From Streptomyces sp. XD-27 (lineage in GTDB: Bacteria > Actinomycetota > Actinomycetes > Streptomycetales > Streptomycetaceae), in the NCBI RefSeq assembly GCF_030553055.1, contig NZ_CP130713.1, positions 7,006,001 to 7,070,000 of the forward strand: a stretch of DNA of 64,000 nt, given 5' to 3'. The translations under genes were made by a program, and so were the position numbers. Below the pieces are notes generated by a model. It did no database searches. It was given only the letters and a program-made list of their open reading frames with translations, and was not told where the DNA came from. Shown piece after piece: positions 10,175 to 20,179 of the stretch (its first letter is position 1; every line of letters starts with the position of its first letter).

Positions 10175-11257
10175 CTACGGCGCGGTGAGTTCGCCGAGCG
10201 GTGCGAGGTCCGCCCAGGGGCGCTGCCGCCCGTCGCTCACGGCGGCGACGCCCCGCTCGTCGTATCGAGCGGTCTCCAGCGACCACGTCACGTTGCCGCG
10301 CATCACGTGCCGCATCCCGTCCGCGTACAGCGCGGCGTGCCGCAGGAGTTCGGGGGAGGCCCCGCCCTCGGCCAGCGCGGCGGGCAGTCGCGCCGCCAGC
10401 TCCTCGAAGTACCGGTAGCGGGAGTTGGCCAGCCCGGCGATGTGGCGCACGGCTCCCTCCAGGGTGCAGCCTCCCCGCTCCCGCCACAGGATGACGCTGT
10501 TGTACACGTCGCCCGCCGCCAGTTCCTTGTCCAGCGAGACGATGTCGTTGACGAAGATGACGACGTCGTCGGCGGCCGCGCGCATCGCGGTGAGCAGCGC
10601 GCCGTCGTGCACCGCGCGCGGCAGGGCGTATCCGCTGAAGCGTTCGTGCAGGTCGAGGCAGGTGTGGACGCCTATGGAATGCCTCCGTACGGACAGCAGG
10701 GCGGCCAGCGACCGCGGGGCGAACTCGGCCTTGCCCTGGGCCTCGCGCGTGTAGGCGCGCAGATAGTCGACCCAGTTGGCCCGGGTGCGCTCCCGCCAGA
10801 CCGGCGGCATCCCCGAGTCGAGGCGCTGCCACAGGTCCCGGAAGCTCGCGAGCAGCGGGTGCGCTTCGACGTCGGTCGGCACCGCGGGCGTCGGCTCGCG
10901 GGTGATGCCCACGAGGTCGTCCACGAGCCGGGACACGGCATCCGGCCGGCAGCCCAGCGCGCCGTCGAACTGGTCGTCGAAGACGAAGACCCAGCCGTTG
11001 ATGTCGTTCGCCAGGTCGAGTTCGGCGCCGGTGGCCTGCGGCCAGAACAGCGCCGACAGCCGGTCCAGGCGCAGCGCGTCGTACTCCGCGACCGCCGCGT
11101 CCTCCGCGAAGACGCCGAACCGGCGTAACCAGTTGATGGTGTGGACGCGGGCGGCTTCGCCGTCCGGGCTGACCGCACGTCCGGCCGGGATGTCGAGCAG
11201 CGCGATCCGCCGCGCAAGCTCCGATCGCTGGGCTCGTGGTCGTACCGTCATGTCCAT
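10175..11257 (-). CDS. Terpene synthase family protein, TTA codon
   Basis: 360 residues. The Asp-rich motif DDQFD (94-98) and the NSE-type triad NDIVSLDKE (237-245) bind the diphosphate-magnesium cluster in class I terpene cyclases; a late R-Y pair is present in SLETARYDE. The family cyclises farnesyl or geranylgeranyl diphosphate. The product cannot be named from sequence by eye. I start at MDMTVRP, preceded by GGGGGA, because the upstream extension is unlike protein. Codon 44 (11126-11128) is TTA, implying bldA control. The divergent neighbour is a LAL regulator that also has a TTA codon, and the LRR gene follows at 11 bp. No prenyltransferase or P450 is adjacent. Confidence 0.88.
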   Translation of the reverse strand: MDMTVRPRAQRSELARRIALLDIPAGRAVSPDGEAARVHTINWLRRFGVFAEDAAVAEYDALRLDRLSALFWPQATGAELDLANDINGWVFVFDDQFDGALGCRPDAVSRLVDDLVGITREPTPAVPTDVEAHPLLASFRDLWQRLDSGMPPVWRERTRANWVDYLRAYTREAQGKAEFAPRSLAALLSVRRHSIGVHTCLDLHERFSGYALPRAVHDGALLTAMRAAADDVVIFVNDIVSLDKELAAGDVYNSVILWRERGGCTLEGAVRHIAGLANSRYRYFEELAARLPAALAEGGASPELLRHAALYADGMRHVMRGNVTWSLETARYDERGVAAVSDGRQRPWADLAPLGELTAP

Positions 11258-11350
11258 CGTTCCCCCACCGCCCTCAGTCGCATGGCTGGTCAACGGCAAT
11301 CGAGCAGGTTGTCTGAAAATAGGCTCGGACTTCAACGAAGCCCTATCGTT

Positions 11351-11362
11351 CCGTGATCACGG
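11351..11362. promoter_or_regulatory. 12-bp palindrome in terpene synthase/LAL divergent region
   Basis: CCGTGATCACGG is perfectly symmetrical and lies between the two divergent TTA-containing genes, 94 bp upstream of the terpene synthase start. It could be an operator. No consensus -35/-10 pair is clear around it, although TACGCT (11458-11463) is a candidate -10 for the LAL gene. Confidence 0.3.
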
Positions 11363-11491
11363 TCCGACCGAAAGTGTCATTGTCGAATTGGCGTGTGCCA
11401 GTGGCTCATGCCAGCCCGAATTCGCCCATGGGGGTGCTACGGAGCGTCCCGCAGTACTACGCTCAGCGTTACCTGCCGAAAGGGACGGAGT

Positions 11492-14416
11492 ATGATCGAG
11501 GGCGTGGACAGCGGGGGCCGAAAGAGCCGCGGGTTACTGGAGCGGGACTCCGAACTCGACGCGGTCGACAGCATATTGGACGATCTCTGCGGGATCGGAG
11601 CCCGAGCCGGAGCCGGCCTGGTCGCCACCGGAGGGGTGATCGCGTTCGCGGGCCCGGCGGGCGTCGGCAAGACCGTGCTCCTGGGCGAGCTGCGCCGCGG
11701 CGCGCTGGACCGCGGCTGCACCGTGCTGTCCGCGCGCGGCGGCGAACACGAACAGGGCGTGGCCTTCCACGTCGTACGCCAGCTCGTGCAGCCGGTGCTC
11801 GCGGCGGCGGCCGAGGAGGAGCAACGCGCCATCCTGGGCAGCTGGTACGACATCGTGGCGCCCGCCGTCGGACTGGTGGTCCCCTCGGGCGGCGGCGCCC
11901 CCGACCCGCAAGGCGTCCGCGACGGCATCGACTGGCTCGTCACCCGGTTCGCCGTGCAGCAGGCACCGGTCGTCATCATCCTGGACGACGCGCACTGGGC
12001 GGACGCCGAGTCCCTGGACTGGCTCACCGCGTTCGCGCCCCGCACCGCGGACCTGCCCCTGCTCCTCGCCACTGGCTACCGTCCCGACGACCTGTCGGCG
12101 GACGCCGTCGCCTTCCGCAGGCTCACCGAGCGCCAGGGCTCCCGGCCGCACGTGCTGGCCCCGCTGACCCCGCACGCGGTCGGCCGCCTGCTGCGCGACC
12201 GGCTCGGCGAGGACGCCGACGACGCGTTCTGCCGCGAGTGCTGGGCCGTCACCGGCGGCAACCCGTTCGAGGTCACCGAACTGGCCGCCAAGGTCCGCGA
12301 CCGCGACCTCAAACCCCTGTCGGCGAACATCGCCGAGCTGCGCGGACTGGTCTCCACGGCCAAGGAGAACGGCCTGTGCGAGCGGATGGAGCGGCTCGGC
12401 AGCGAGGCCGTCCGCCTCGCCATGGCCATCGCCGTGCTCGGCGCCGAGGCCACCCCGGCACTGGCCGCCAACATCGCCGCCCTCAGCGCCGGGCGGACCG
12501 CCGAGCTCATCGCGGGACTCCGCGGCGCCCGGATCCTCGCCCGCGGCGGACCCGGCCAGGACCAGGTCGAGTTCTTCCACCCGACGATCGCCACCGCCGT
12601 GTACCGGTCGATCCCGCCCGCCATGCGCGTCGCGATGCACGGCCAGGCCGCCACCGTCGTCATCGACGCGGGCCGCGGCGCGCTCGCCGCCAGCCGGCAC
12701 ATGCTGGAGATGCACCCCGAGGGCGACACCTGGGTGGTCGGCCAGCTCCGCGAGGCGGCCCGCGACTTCCTGCGCGCCGGCGCCCCGGACGCCGCGCGCC
12801 GCTGCCTGGAGCGGGCCCTGCGCGAGCCGCCGAGCCTGGACGACCGGGCCGCCGTCCTGTTCGAACTCGGCTGCTCCGCCGCCCTCACCGAACCCGCGAC
12901 GACCGTCAACCACCTGCGGGCCGCCCTCGACGAGCCGATCCTGGACCCCGCGCTCCGCGAAGCGGTCACCGTCCGGCTCGCCCAGGCGTACGCGCACAGC
13001 GGCCGGATGGCCGAGGCGGAGCGCACCGTCGCCGAAGAGGCCCGGCGGGCCGCCAGCACCAGGACCCGGCTGCGCATGCAGGTCGAGCAGTTCACCTGGA
13101 ACGCCTTCCGCGCCGACGAGGAGGACTCACCCGCCCGCTCCCGGCGGCTGGCCCGGCTCGTCGACCGGCTCGGCGGCCGCGGACGGGCGGAGCGCTATCT
13201 GCTGGGGCTGCGGGCCTTCGACGCGGTGGTGCGCGGCGAACCCTCCGGCACCGCCCTGCGCTACGCCGAGGAGGCCCTCGGCGGCGGGCTCAGCTGGACC
13301 GAGGACGACTGGGGCTTCGAGGTCCCCGTCAGCGTCGCCCTCACCTTCATGTACTGCGACGAGCCCGGACGCGCCGAGGAGCTGTTCAGCGAGGGCATCG
13401 CCGCATGCGAGCGCAAGGGCTGGCGCGGCTCCCACCTCGCGTTCGGGCTCACCCTGCTCGGGTACATCCGCTACCGGCGCGGCCGGCTCGCCGAGGCCGA
13501 GGAACTGGTCCGCGAGGGACTGCGGATCGCCGCCCGGGTCGGCACCTCCACGCCCGCCCAGTGGGCCGCGGTCGGCACCCTCGTCCAGACGCTGCTCGCC
13601 ACCGGCCGGGTCGCCGAGGCACAGGAGATGGCCGCCGCCCACGGGTACGGCCGCGTGGTCCCCGAGGCCGTGGTGTACCCGGACTCCCAGGCCGTCTACG
13701 GCGAACTGCTGCTGGCCGGCAACCTGCACCGCGAGGCACGGCAGCAGCTCACCGCGGCCGGCCGTCGGCTCGACCGGCGCGGGATGCGCAACCCCGCCTG
13801 GTGCCCCTGGCAGCTCCACCTCTCCCAGGCCCTCGCGCACACCGAACCCGACCGCGCCCTGGAGGTCTCCCACGAAGCGGTACGCCGGGCCCGGCAGTTC
13901 GGCACCGCGTCCGCCATCGGCCAGGCCCTGCACAGCGCCGCGACCGTGGCCAGGGGACCGGAGCGGATCAAGCTCCTCGCCGAGGCCGTCAGCCACCTGG
14001 AGCGCTCGCCGTCCGCCTACGACCTCGCGCTGGCGCTGGTCGACCACGGCGCCGCGCTGCGGCGGCTCGGCCTGCCCCAGGAAGCGGGCGACCGGCTCTA
14101 CCGGGGACTGGAGGGCGCCCTCCACTGCGGCGCCGACGCGCTGGTGGCCCGCGCCCGCGACGAGCTGTCCGCCATCGGGCTCCGCCCCATGCAGCTGCGC
14201 GTCGCGGAGAGCGGCACCCTCACCCGGCAGGAGCAGGCCGCCGCCGAGCGCGCCGCGGCCGGGGAGCCCGACGTCCGTATCGCGGACGAGCTGGGGATGA
14301 CCGAGCAGGACGTGGCCCGGCTGCTGTCCAACGTCTACCGCAAGGTCGGCACCAACCGGTCCGGGCTCGCCACCCTGATAGAGCCCGGCGAGGACGCCGA
14401 CCGGCAGGCCCGCTGA
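11492..14416 (+). CDS. LuxR-family large ATP-binding regulator (LAL), TTA codon
   Basis: 974 residues. Walker A GPAGVGKT (54-61) and a Walker B-like VVIILDDAHWAD (about 165) form an N-terminal STAND-type ATPase. The middle is a helical TPR-like region. The C-terminus (LTRQEQAAAERAAAGEP...IADELGMTEQDVARLLSNVYRKVG) is a LuxR-type HTH. LALs are usually pathway-specific activators. I start at MIEGVDSG, with AGGGACGGAG upstream. Codon 15 (11534-11536) is TTA, so synthesis should need bldA. The adjacent divergent terpene synthase, also with TTA, is the obvious candidate target, but that is inference. Confidence 0.85.
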   Translation: MIEGVDSGGRKSRGLLERDSELDAVDSILDDLCGIGARAGAGLVATGGVIAFAGPAGVGKTVLLGELRRGALDRGCTVLSARGGEHEQGVAFHVVRQLVQPVLAAAAEEEQRAILGSWYDIVAPAVGLVVPSGGGAPDPQGVRDGIDWLVTRFAVQQAPVVIILDDAHWADAESLDWLTAFAPRTADLPLLLATGYRPDDLSADAVAFRRLTERQGSRPHVLAPLTPHAVGRLLRDRLGEDADDAFCRECWAVTGGNPFEVTELAAKVRDRDLKPLSANIAELRGLVSTAKENGLCERMERLGSEAVRLAMAIAVLGAEATPALAANIAALSAGRTAELIAGLRGARILARGGPGQDQVEFFHPTIATAVYRSIPPAMRVAMHGQAATVVIDAGRGALAASRHMLEMHPEGDTWVVGQLREAARDFLRAGAPDAARRCLERALREPPSLDDRAAVLFELGCSAALTEPATTVNHLRAALDEPILDPALREAVTVRLAQAYAHSGRMAEAERTVAEEARRAASTRTRLRMQVEQFTWNAFRADEEDSPARSRRLARLVDRLGGRGRAERYLLGLRAFDAVVRGEPSGTALRYAEEALGGGLSWTEDDWGFEVPVSVALTFMYCDEPGRAEELFSEGIAACERKGWRGSHLAFGLTLLGYIRYRRGRLAEAEELVREGLRIAARVGTSTPAQWAAVGTLVQTLLATGRVAEAQEMAAAHGYGRVVPEAVVYPDSQAVYGELLLAGNLHREARQQLTAAGRRLDRRGMRNPAWCPWQLHLSQALAHTEPDRALEVSHEAVRRARQFGTASAIGQALHSAATVARGPERIKLLAEAVSHLERSPSAYDLALALVDHGAALRRLGLPQEAGDRLYRGLEGALHCGADALVARARDELSAIGLRPMQLRVAESGTLTRQEQAAAERAAAGEPDVRIADELGMTEQDVARLLSNVYRKVGTNRSGLATLIEPGEDADRQAR

Positions 14417-14488
14417 CCGGCCGCGCGGGGCAGCCGTCCGGGACCGTGCCGGCCGCTCCCCGCGCGGCGTGGCGGGCCGCCGGACACG

Positions 14489-14494
14489 TACCAT
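14489..14494 (+). promoter_or_regulatory. -10 box of a leaderless gene
   Basis: TACCAT ends 6 bp before the ATG at 14501, and no Shine-Dalgarno lies between them. This spacing would put transcription start at or next to the start codon. Confidence 0.45.
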
Positions 14495-14500
14495 GTCCCC

Positions 14501-15001
14501 ATGTCGTTCCTCCGCCGCCGCAGCGCTCCCACACCCACCGGCCCGGACTTCGACGTCCTTGCCATGGACCCGGGCGACTGGCCCGGCGATCTCGGGGCCG
14601 GACTGCTGCCCGCGCCGGACGGCAGCTGCCAGGGGGTCTTCCTGCGCTACGACCTGTTCGGCGGCCGCGGACCAGCCATGATCATCGGCAATCTGCCGGC
14701 GGGGTCGCCGGTCCGCGAGCTGGCCGAGGGCCAGGTGCCGTTCGAGGTCACGCAGCTCCTCTCCGCCCTCGGCAACGAGGAGCCGGTGGAGGTGCTGGAC
14801 ACCGAGGACACCCCGGTGATGCACGAGGACAACCTGCTCATCGTGCGCCGGATCAAGATCTCCGAGAGCCGGGTCTCCTGTGTCCAGTTCGACCGCAGCG
14901 ACGGCGTGCTCGTGACCATCGCCAGCTGGGACCGGCCGATCACCGACGACCTCTACCGGCTGCTCAAGCCGCTGCCCGCGGAGATGTTCCAGCAGGGCTG
15001 A
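14501..15001 (+). CDS. Conserved hypothetical protein, 166 aa
   Basis: Soluble, acidic, no signal peptide or membrane span. The N-terminus is basic (MSFLRRRSAPTP), then alpha/beta-looking sequence (ISESRVSCVQFDRSDGVLVTIAS; PITDDLYRLLKPL). I do not recognise a named domain. It appears leaderless (TACCAT 6 bp upstream). It ends before a convergent terminator shared with the amidase gene. Confidence 0.75.
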   Translation: MSFLRRRSAPTPTGPDFDVLAMDPGDWPGDLGAGLLPAPDGSCQGVFLRYDLFGGRGPAMIIGNLPAGSPVRELAEGQVPFEVTQLLSALGNEEPVEVLDTEDTPVMHEDNLLIVRRIKISESRVSCVQFDRSDGVLVTIASWDRPITDDLYRLLKPLPAEMFQQG

Positions 15002-15021
15002 CCGCCCGCTCCGGCGGGGCG

Positions 15022-15072
15022 GCACACGCGCGGCGTACGGGGCCGGGTGTCCGGCGGACGCCGCGCGCGTGC
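15022..15072. terminator. Hairpin between convergent genes
   Basis: GCACACGCGCGGCGT (15022-15036) pairs with 15058-15072 with one mismatch, loop about 21 bases. It lies between the stops at 15001 (+) and 15086 (-). Confidence 0.6.
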
Positions 15073-15085
15073 CCAGGGGCCCGGT

Positions 15086-17086
15086 CTACCACCCCGCCGA
15101 ATGACGCACCGTCACATCGCCGGCCTTCACGAACGCCACCCGGTGCCCGAACTGGATCTGGTAGTACGTCTCCGCACCCCGCACCACCTTGTGCCCGGCG
15201 GGGTCGAACGTCGTCGCCCACAGATACTCGCCGCGGGTCGCGAGCCCCAGGGCGTAGCGCTGCCCCGCGAGCAGCTTGTACGGCAGCGGCGAGACCGCCT
15301 GCACCGGGACGCCCTCCGGGTACGCCTCCTTCTCCGGGTACGCGCGTCCGTACACCGGTACCTCGGCCGACCCCTCCTTCGGCGTCACGACCCACCCGGC
15401 GGCGTCCACCGCGGTCGGCTGCCCCGCCGGGTTGCGGAACCACGCCTTCTGCCCCAGGTACCAGATCGCCGTCCAGTCGCCGGCGCGCTCCGCGACCGCG
15501 TATCGCTGGCCCGTGGACGCCCGCGCGCCCGTGTCGTTGACGCCGGTGGTCGACGGGCCGCCGTCGGGTCGCAGCCCGATGTCCTGGACCAGCGGAGCCG
15601 TGTCGCTCGGCGCGGTGTGCAGCCGCACCGCACCCGAGCCGTGCGGCGGGCACGCGTCGGCGGGCTTCACGCAGCCCGTGTACAGCGGCTGGTGCGTGTC
15701 GTAGTCGGGGCGGATGGTGACCAGACCGCCGTGCGGCCCGGCCGTACGGGTGAAGGGCGCGCCCAGCAGCCTGAAGTAGTGCGCCCAGTCCCAGTACGGG
15801 CCGGGGTCGGTGTGCATGCCCTTGATCGCCGGGGTCAGGGTGCCCGGCACGGTGTCGTGCCCCAGGATGTGCTGCCGGTCCAGCGGGATGCCGTACTTCC
15901 CCGCCAGGTGCCGCACCAGCCGGGCGGAGGTGCGGTACATCGCCTCCGTGTACCAGGCGTCGGGCGCGGCCAGGAACCCCTCGTGCTCCAGGCCCACGGA
16001 CTTGGCGTTGACGTACCAGTTGCCCGCGTGCCAGCCGATGTCCCTGGTGGCCAGATGCTGCGCGATGTGCCCGTCGGCGGAGCGCAGCGAGTAGTGCCAG
16101 GACACGTATTTCGGGTCCTGCACCAGCTTCAGGGTGGTGTCCCACGTGGCCTCGGTGTCGTGGATGACGATGTAGTCGATCTTCTGGGACACCGGGCGGC
16201 TGCCCTTGTCGTGGTTGCCGTAGTCGCCGTCCCCGAGGTCCTGGTACGGGGCCGGGATCCACTCGCACGCCACGGTCCAGGGGCACTCCACGTGCCCGTC
16301 CCGGGCCTGCCGCCGCAGCCCCAGCGCGCTCAGCTGCCGGGTCCTGGGGGTGAGCGAGGGGGCGGCGTCGAGCACCACCCGCTGGCCCGCCTCGGTGACG
16401 CGCCGCTCGCCGTCGCGGATCACCGTGAAGACGTCGTCGGCGAAGACCTTGGCGGTGCCGGCGTCCGAGGCCCCGGAGTAGTCCGCCACGGCGGCGTACC
16501 AGTCGGCGGGGTCGGCACTCAGCGGCAGCCCCAGTCTGCGCTGGGTGGCTGCCAGCAGCGCGGCGCCACCGCGCACGTTGGCCGCCTCGTCGCGGCGCAG
16601 CGCGTCGGCGGCCAGTCCGGTCAGCTCCGCCGCGCGCTCCAGGGTGCGCAGCCGCGCCGGGAGCGAGGCCGGCGCGGGCGCCGCGGGCCGTTCGGCATCG
16701 GCGGTCCGCACCGCGCGCGCGGAGTCCCCGCGCGCGTCCTCGGTGCCGTGTCCGTGGTGCGGCGCCTCGGCCAGGGCGGTCGCCGCGTCGGTGAGGTGCA
16801 TCGGGCCGTAGCCGCCGGTGACGCTCGGCGCGCCCCGGTGCCCGTCCCAGCGGGACTCCAGATACGACACGCCCAGCAGCACGCTCCGCGGTACGTGGTA
16901 CCGCTCGGCCGCGTCGGCGAAGGCCCGCTGGAGGGTGTCGGACCGCGGCGGGGCCGCCGTGGCGGACGGCGCCGCGGCGAGCAGGGGCAGGAGCAGGGCC
17001 GTGGCCGCGGCGGCGCCCGCGGCCCGCAGGCCGATCGTGCGGCGGGCGGTTCGGGTACGGGCGCGTGGCTGGGGGGATCCTCGCAA
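15086..17086 (-). CDS. Secreted N-acetylmuramoyl-L-alanine amidase (Amidase_2)
   Basis: 666 residues, TTG start with GAGGAGG five bases upstream. The signal peptide has a twin-arginine look (ARRTIGLRAAGAAAATALLLPLL, then ATAAPP). Residues about 50-120 resemble a lysozyme-like helical domain (RYHVPRSVLLGVSYLESRWDGH with a Glu, GGYGPMHLTD). The Amidase_2 domain follows: DYIVIHDTEATWDTT, HYSLRSADGHIAQHLA, GLEHEGF and GHDTVPG supply the zinc ligands. The last ~200 residues are a repeat-containing C-terminal region, perhaps SH3-like wall binding. Known role: cleaves the MurNAc-L-Ala bond in peptidoglycan, outside the membrane. Confidence 0.88.
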   Translation of the reverse strand: MRGSPQPRARTRTARRTIGLRAAGAAAATALLLPLLAAAPSATAAPPRSDTLQRAFADAAERYHVPRSVLLGVSYLESRWDGHRGAPSVTGGYGPMHLTDAATALAEAPHHGHGTEDARGDSARAVRTADAERPAAPAPASLPARLRTLERAAELTGLAADALRRDEAANVRGGAALLAATQRRLGLPLSADPADWYAAVADYSGASDAGTAKVFADDVFTVIRDGERRVTEAGQRVVLDAAPSLTPRTRQLSALGLRRQARDGHVECPWTVACEWIPAPYQDLGDGDYGNHDKGSRPVSQKIDYIVIHDTEATWDTTLKLVQDPKYVSWHYSLRSADGHIAQHLATRDIGWHAGNWYVNAKSVGLEHEGFLAAPDAWYTEAMYRTSARLVRHLAGKYGIPLDRQHILGHDTVPGTLTPAIKGMHTDPGPYWDWAHYFRLLGAPFTRTAGPHGGLVTIRPDYDTHQPLYTGCVKPADACPPHGSGAVRLHTAPSDTAPLVQDIGLRPDGGPSTTGVNDTGARASTGQRYAVAERAGDWTAIWYLGQKAWFRNPAGQPTAVDAAGWVVTPKEGSAEVPVYGRAYPEKEAYPEGVPVQAVSPLPYKLLAGQRYALGLATRGEYLWATTFDPAGHKVVRGAETYYQIQFGHRVAFVKAGDVTVRHSAGW

Positions 17087-17254
17087 TGCAGCCTCCTCGG
17101 GGTGGGCCGTGCCATGCGCCCCCGGCCCGGGAGGTGTCCCCAGGTGGTGTGGCGCCGGCCGGCCGGTGCGGGGCCGAACTGCACCTAGAGGTAATCGCTG
17201 CCGGATGTTCCGTCAATCATGTCCGTGACAAGGCGGGTTGGCGTGTCGGCGCCC

Positions 17255-17281
17255 GCGCCACCGGTCCGCCACCGGTGGCGC
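17255..17281. terminator. Terminator after the phosphotransferase gene
   Basis: GCGCCACCGGT (17255-17265) and its exact reverse complement (17271-17281) flank a 5-base loop, 12 bp past the stop of the minus-strand gene at 17293. The rest of the 206-bp gap up to the amidase start shows only the amidase ribosome site. Confidence 0.7.
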
Positions 17282-17292
17282 TCCTCCGTCGG

Positions 17293-18396
17293 TCAGCGGG
17301 TCCCCACCGCGGCCCGTACCGCACGCCGTGCGAGCGCGCAGTCGTCGTGCAGCCTGCGCAGCAGCAACCGGTGCTCCTCGCCGGCCGCGGCCGCGCCCGG
17401 CGTCACCGGAGCCGGGTCGGTCATGGTGCGCTGCACGGCCGTCTCGTACCGGCGGATCTCCCGGGTCAGTACGAGCATCAGGTTCACCAGGAAGGCGTCC
17501 CGTGCCGCCGGGCCGTCCGCCTGCGCCAGCCCGCTGATCTCGCGCCGCGCGCCGGGGGCGTCGCCGAGCGCGGTCCACAGCGTCGCCAGGTCGTACCCGG
17601 GCAGGTACCAGCCCGCGTGGTCCCAGTCGATCAGCACCGGGCCGGCGGGGGAGAGCAGGATGTTGTTGAGCAGGGCGTCGCCGTGGCAGAACTGGCCGCG
17701 GCTCTGCCGCCCCGGGGCGTGCGCCAGCCCGTGCATGAGCTTCTGCAGGTCGCCCATGTCCCGGTCGGTGAGCAGCCCCAGCTCGTGGTAGCGCGTCAGC
17801 CGGGCGCCGTAGTCGAGCGGCGCGTCGAACCGGCCGGCCGGCGGGCGCCAGCCGTTGATCCGGCAGATCGCGGCGATCGCGGCCCGGATGTCGGCCCGGG
17901 GCGGCGGCTCGACCGGATGCCGCTGGGCGGCCGCGACCCGGCCGGGCATCCGCTCGATGACCAGTGTGCAGTTGTCCGGGTCCGCGGCGATCAGCCGGGG
18001 TACGCGCACCGGGGGTCGGTGCCGGACGAACGTGCGGTATGTCGCTATTTCTCCTTGGAACCGCTCCGCCCACGCCGACGAGTGGTCCAGCAGGCACTTG
18101 GCCACCGCGGTGCTGCGCCCTGTGGTGCCCACCAGGAGTACGGTCCGCCCGCTCCGCCGGAGCACCTGGACGGGGTTGAACTCCGGGCAGATCCGGTGCA
18201 CCGCGGTGATCGCCGTGCGCAGCTGCGCGCCCTGCGGGCCGGACAGGTCGAGCCGTCCGCCCAGCGGCTGCGGCGCGAGTGCCTGGGCTCGCCGTGCCCG
18301 TCCGCCATGGGTGGGGTCGAGGAAGGGCCCTCCGCCGGGGTGCGGCTGGCGGTAGGGCCGGGATGGAGCGGACACGGAGGACGATGCTGCGTACAT
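17293..18396 (-). CDS. Aminoglycoside phosphotransferase-like kinase (APH family)
   Basis: 367 residues from MYAASSS; upstream in-frame sequence looks non-coding. Kinase landmarks: [11 protein letters not shown] and VAKCLL (ATP-binding Lys), [14 protein letters not shown] (catalytic HGDxxxxN) and [11 protein letters not shown] (metal-binding D). The final ~60 residues are helical. Members phosphorylate small hydroxylated molecules such as aminoglycosides, choline or homoserine. Many Streptomyces paralogues have no known substrate, and none can be assigned. It is divergent from the NsdA-like regulator. Confidence 0.82.
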   Translation of the reverse strand: MYAASSSVSAPSRPYRQPHPGGGPFLDPTHGGRARRAQALAPQPLGGRLDLSGPQGAQLRTAITAVHRICPEFNPVQVLRRSGRTVLLVGTTGRSTAVAKCLLDHSSAWAERFQGEIATYRTFVRHRPPVRVPRLIAADPDNCTLVIERMPGRVAAAQRHPVEPPPRADIRAAIAAICRINGWRPPAGRFDAPLDYGARLTRYHELGLLTDRDMGDLQKLMHGLAHAPGRQSRGQFCHGDALLNNILLSPAGPVLIDWDHAGWYLPGYDLATLWTALGDAPGARREISGLAQADGPAARDAFLVNLMLVLTREIRRYETAVQRTMTDPAPVTPGAAAAGEEHRLLLRRLHDDCALARRAVRAAVGTR

Positions 18397-18592
18397 GGGC
18401 AATACAGATCCCTTCGCGTGCCGACGAGTTGCGTGCGTCCCCGGCCCCGGGCCGCGAGGCCGCACCCTGGGGAATGCGGTCCGGCCGCCGGGCCGGGGGC
18501 GCGTTCCTACACCACACCCCGTCGTGGGTGGCGCACCAAATGGCGGGGGTAGCGAACCCTGGCGAATAGTCGCGTGGCCCGTGACAGGTGGT

Positions 18593-18598
18593 TAATGT
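18593..18598 (+). promoter_or_regulatory. Candidate -10 box for NsdA-like gene
   Basis: TAATGT fits TANNNT and would give a ~25-base leader before the GTG at 18630. No good -35 is apparent, so it might need an alternative sigma factor or activator. Confidence 0.35.
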
Positions 18599-18629
18599 CG
18601 AAACCAGCCGAGGAACCTGGGGGCTTGAC

Positions 18630-20107
18630 GTGACGAGGGAACCCAACGCCCGACTTGCGGACTTGTTCGGTCTCGCCGGATGGTCCAAAGGGGAGCTCGC
18701 GAGGCTCGTGAACCGGAAAGCGGCAGCCATGGGCTATCCGCAACTGGCGACCGACACCTCTCGGGTCCGGCGCTGGATCGAGACCGGCGAGACGCCGCGC
18801 GATCCCGTGCCGAAGGTCTTGGCAGCCCTGTTCACCGAGCGTCTCGGTCGTGTTGTGACCACCGAAGACCTCGGTTTCGGGCGACAACGACGCACGGGGA
18901 GAAGGAAGTCCGGCGACTCCCTGCCCTGGGCGCCCGATCGTGTGGCCGGGGTCCTCACCGAATTCACGGGAATGGACCTTATGTTCAACCGACGCGGCTT
19001 GGTGGGCGCCGGAGCGGCGCTCGCCGCAGGCTCAGTACTCAGCAACGCCATGTACGACTGGCTGCACACCGACCCGGCCCTCGCCACCGACGCCCCCGAC
19101 TCGACACCCCCCTGAACGCCGAACCGGCGGGCTTCGACCCCTACGAGGCGGCGCCCGTCGGCTCCACGGAAGTCGCCGCGCTGGAGCGCTCGGTGGACAT
19201 CTTCCGCGCCTGGGACGCCTCCCGCGGCGGCGGGCTGCAGCGCAAGGCGGTGGTGGGCCAGCTCAACGAGGTGGGCGGCATGCTCTCCTTCCGCCACCCC
19301 GACCATCTGCAGCGCAGGTTGTGGGGCGTCGCGGCCGATCTCGCGGTGCTCGCGGGCTGGATGTCGCACGACGTCGGTCTGGAGCCGACGGCGCAGAAGT
19401 ACTTCCTCATCGCGGCGCACGCCGCCCGCGAGGGCGGGGACCGGCCGCGCGCCAGCGAGGCCCTGTCCCGCGGCGCCCGGCAGATGGTGCACCTCGGCAG
19501 GCCCGACGACGCGCTCGACCTGATGAAGCTGGCCAAGTCCGGGGCGGGGGAGGAGACCCTGCCGCGCACCCGCGCCATGTTCGCCACCATCGAGGCGTGG
19601 GCGCAGGCGGTCAAGGGCAACGGCCAGGCCGTGCGCCGTACCCTGGGCGAGGCGGAGGAGCTGTTCGTCTCCGACAAAGGGGACGTGCCGCCGCCGAGTT
19701 GGATGCAGTTGTTCAACGAGGCGGACCTGCACGGCATGGAGGGGCTGGTCTACCGCACGCTGGCGGAGCACGAGCCCGGCGCGTCCGGGGTCGCGCAGCA
19801 CCACGCCAAGTTGGCGCTGGAGATGCGCGAAGGCGGCCGGGAGCGCTCGACGATCTTCGATCACATCTCGATCGCGTCCTCGTGCTTCCTGGCCGACGAC
19901 CCGGAGCAGGCCGACCGGTACGCCCGGATGGCGCTGCTGTCGATCGGGGACAACTCCTCGCATCGCACCTGGGACCGGCTGCGGGAGATGTACCGGCTCA
20001 CCGGCCAGTACGCCACCAGCAGCAGGATCAAGGAGCTGCGCGAGGAGATCCGGCTGGCGGATCCGAAGGGGCAGGGCCAGGGGTACGGCGGGACCGCGAC
20101 CGTGTGA
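18630..20107 (+). CDS. NsdA-like HTH/TPR developmental regulator, one-base frameshift
   Basis: Restored length 492 residues. The N-terminal block (PNARLADLFGLAGWSKGELARLVNRKAAA...DTSRVRRWIETGETPRDPVPKVLAALFTERLGR in character) is the HTH-like region of the NsdA/NsdB group, and MFNRRGLVGAGAALAAGS follows. The C-terminal ~300 residues form TPR-like helices (AAHAAREGGDRPRASEALSRGARQ). In S. coelicolor NsdA represses sporulation and antibiotic production. After APDSTPP the frame ends at TGA 19113; adding one C to the six-C run 19107-19112 continues into LNAEPAGFDPYEAAPVG. GTG 18630 is chosen because it matches the family N-terminus. Which paralogue this is cannot be settled by eye. Confidence 0.78.
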
Positions 20108-20179
20108 GGTGTGCGGCCCCGGCGTCCGCCGTTCCGGCTCGTGTGAGCACGGCCGGTCCGAGTCGTGTGCGCGGCGCGG

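Noticed and set aside
11353..15540. 1,395-residue open frame overlapping the LAL gene
   Set aside because: Arg/Pro-rich shadow without homology; the LAL frame has all motifs and a ribosome site.
17293..18396. Aminoglycoside resistance gene
   Set aside because: Only the general APH kinase fold is visible; the family includes many non-resistance kinases and the context gives no antibiotic cluster.
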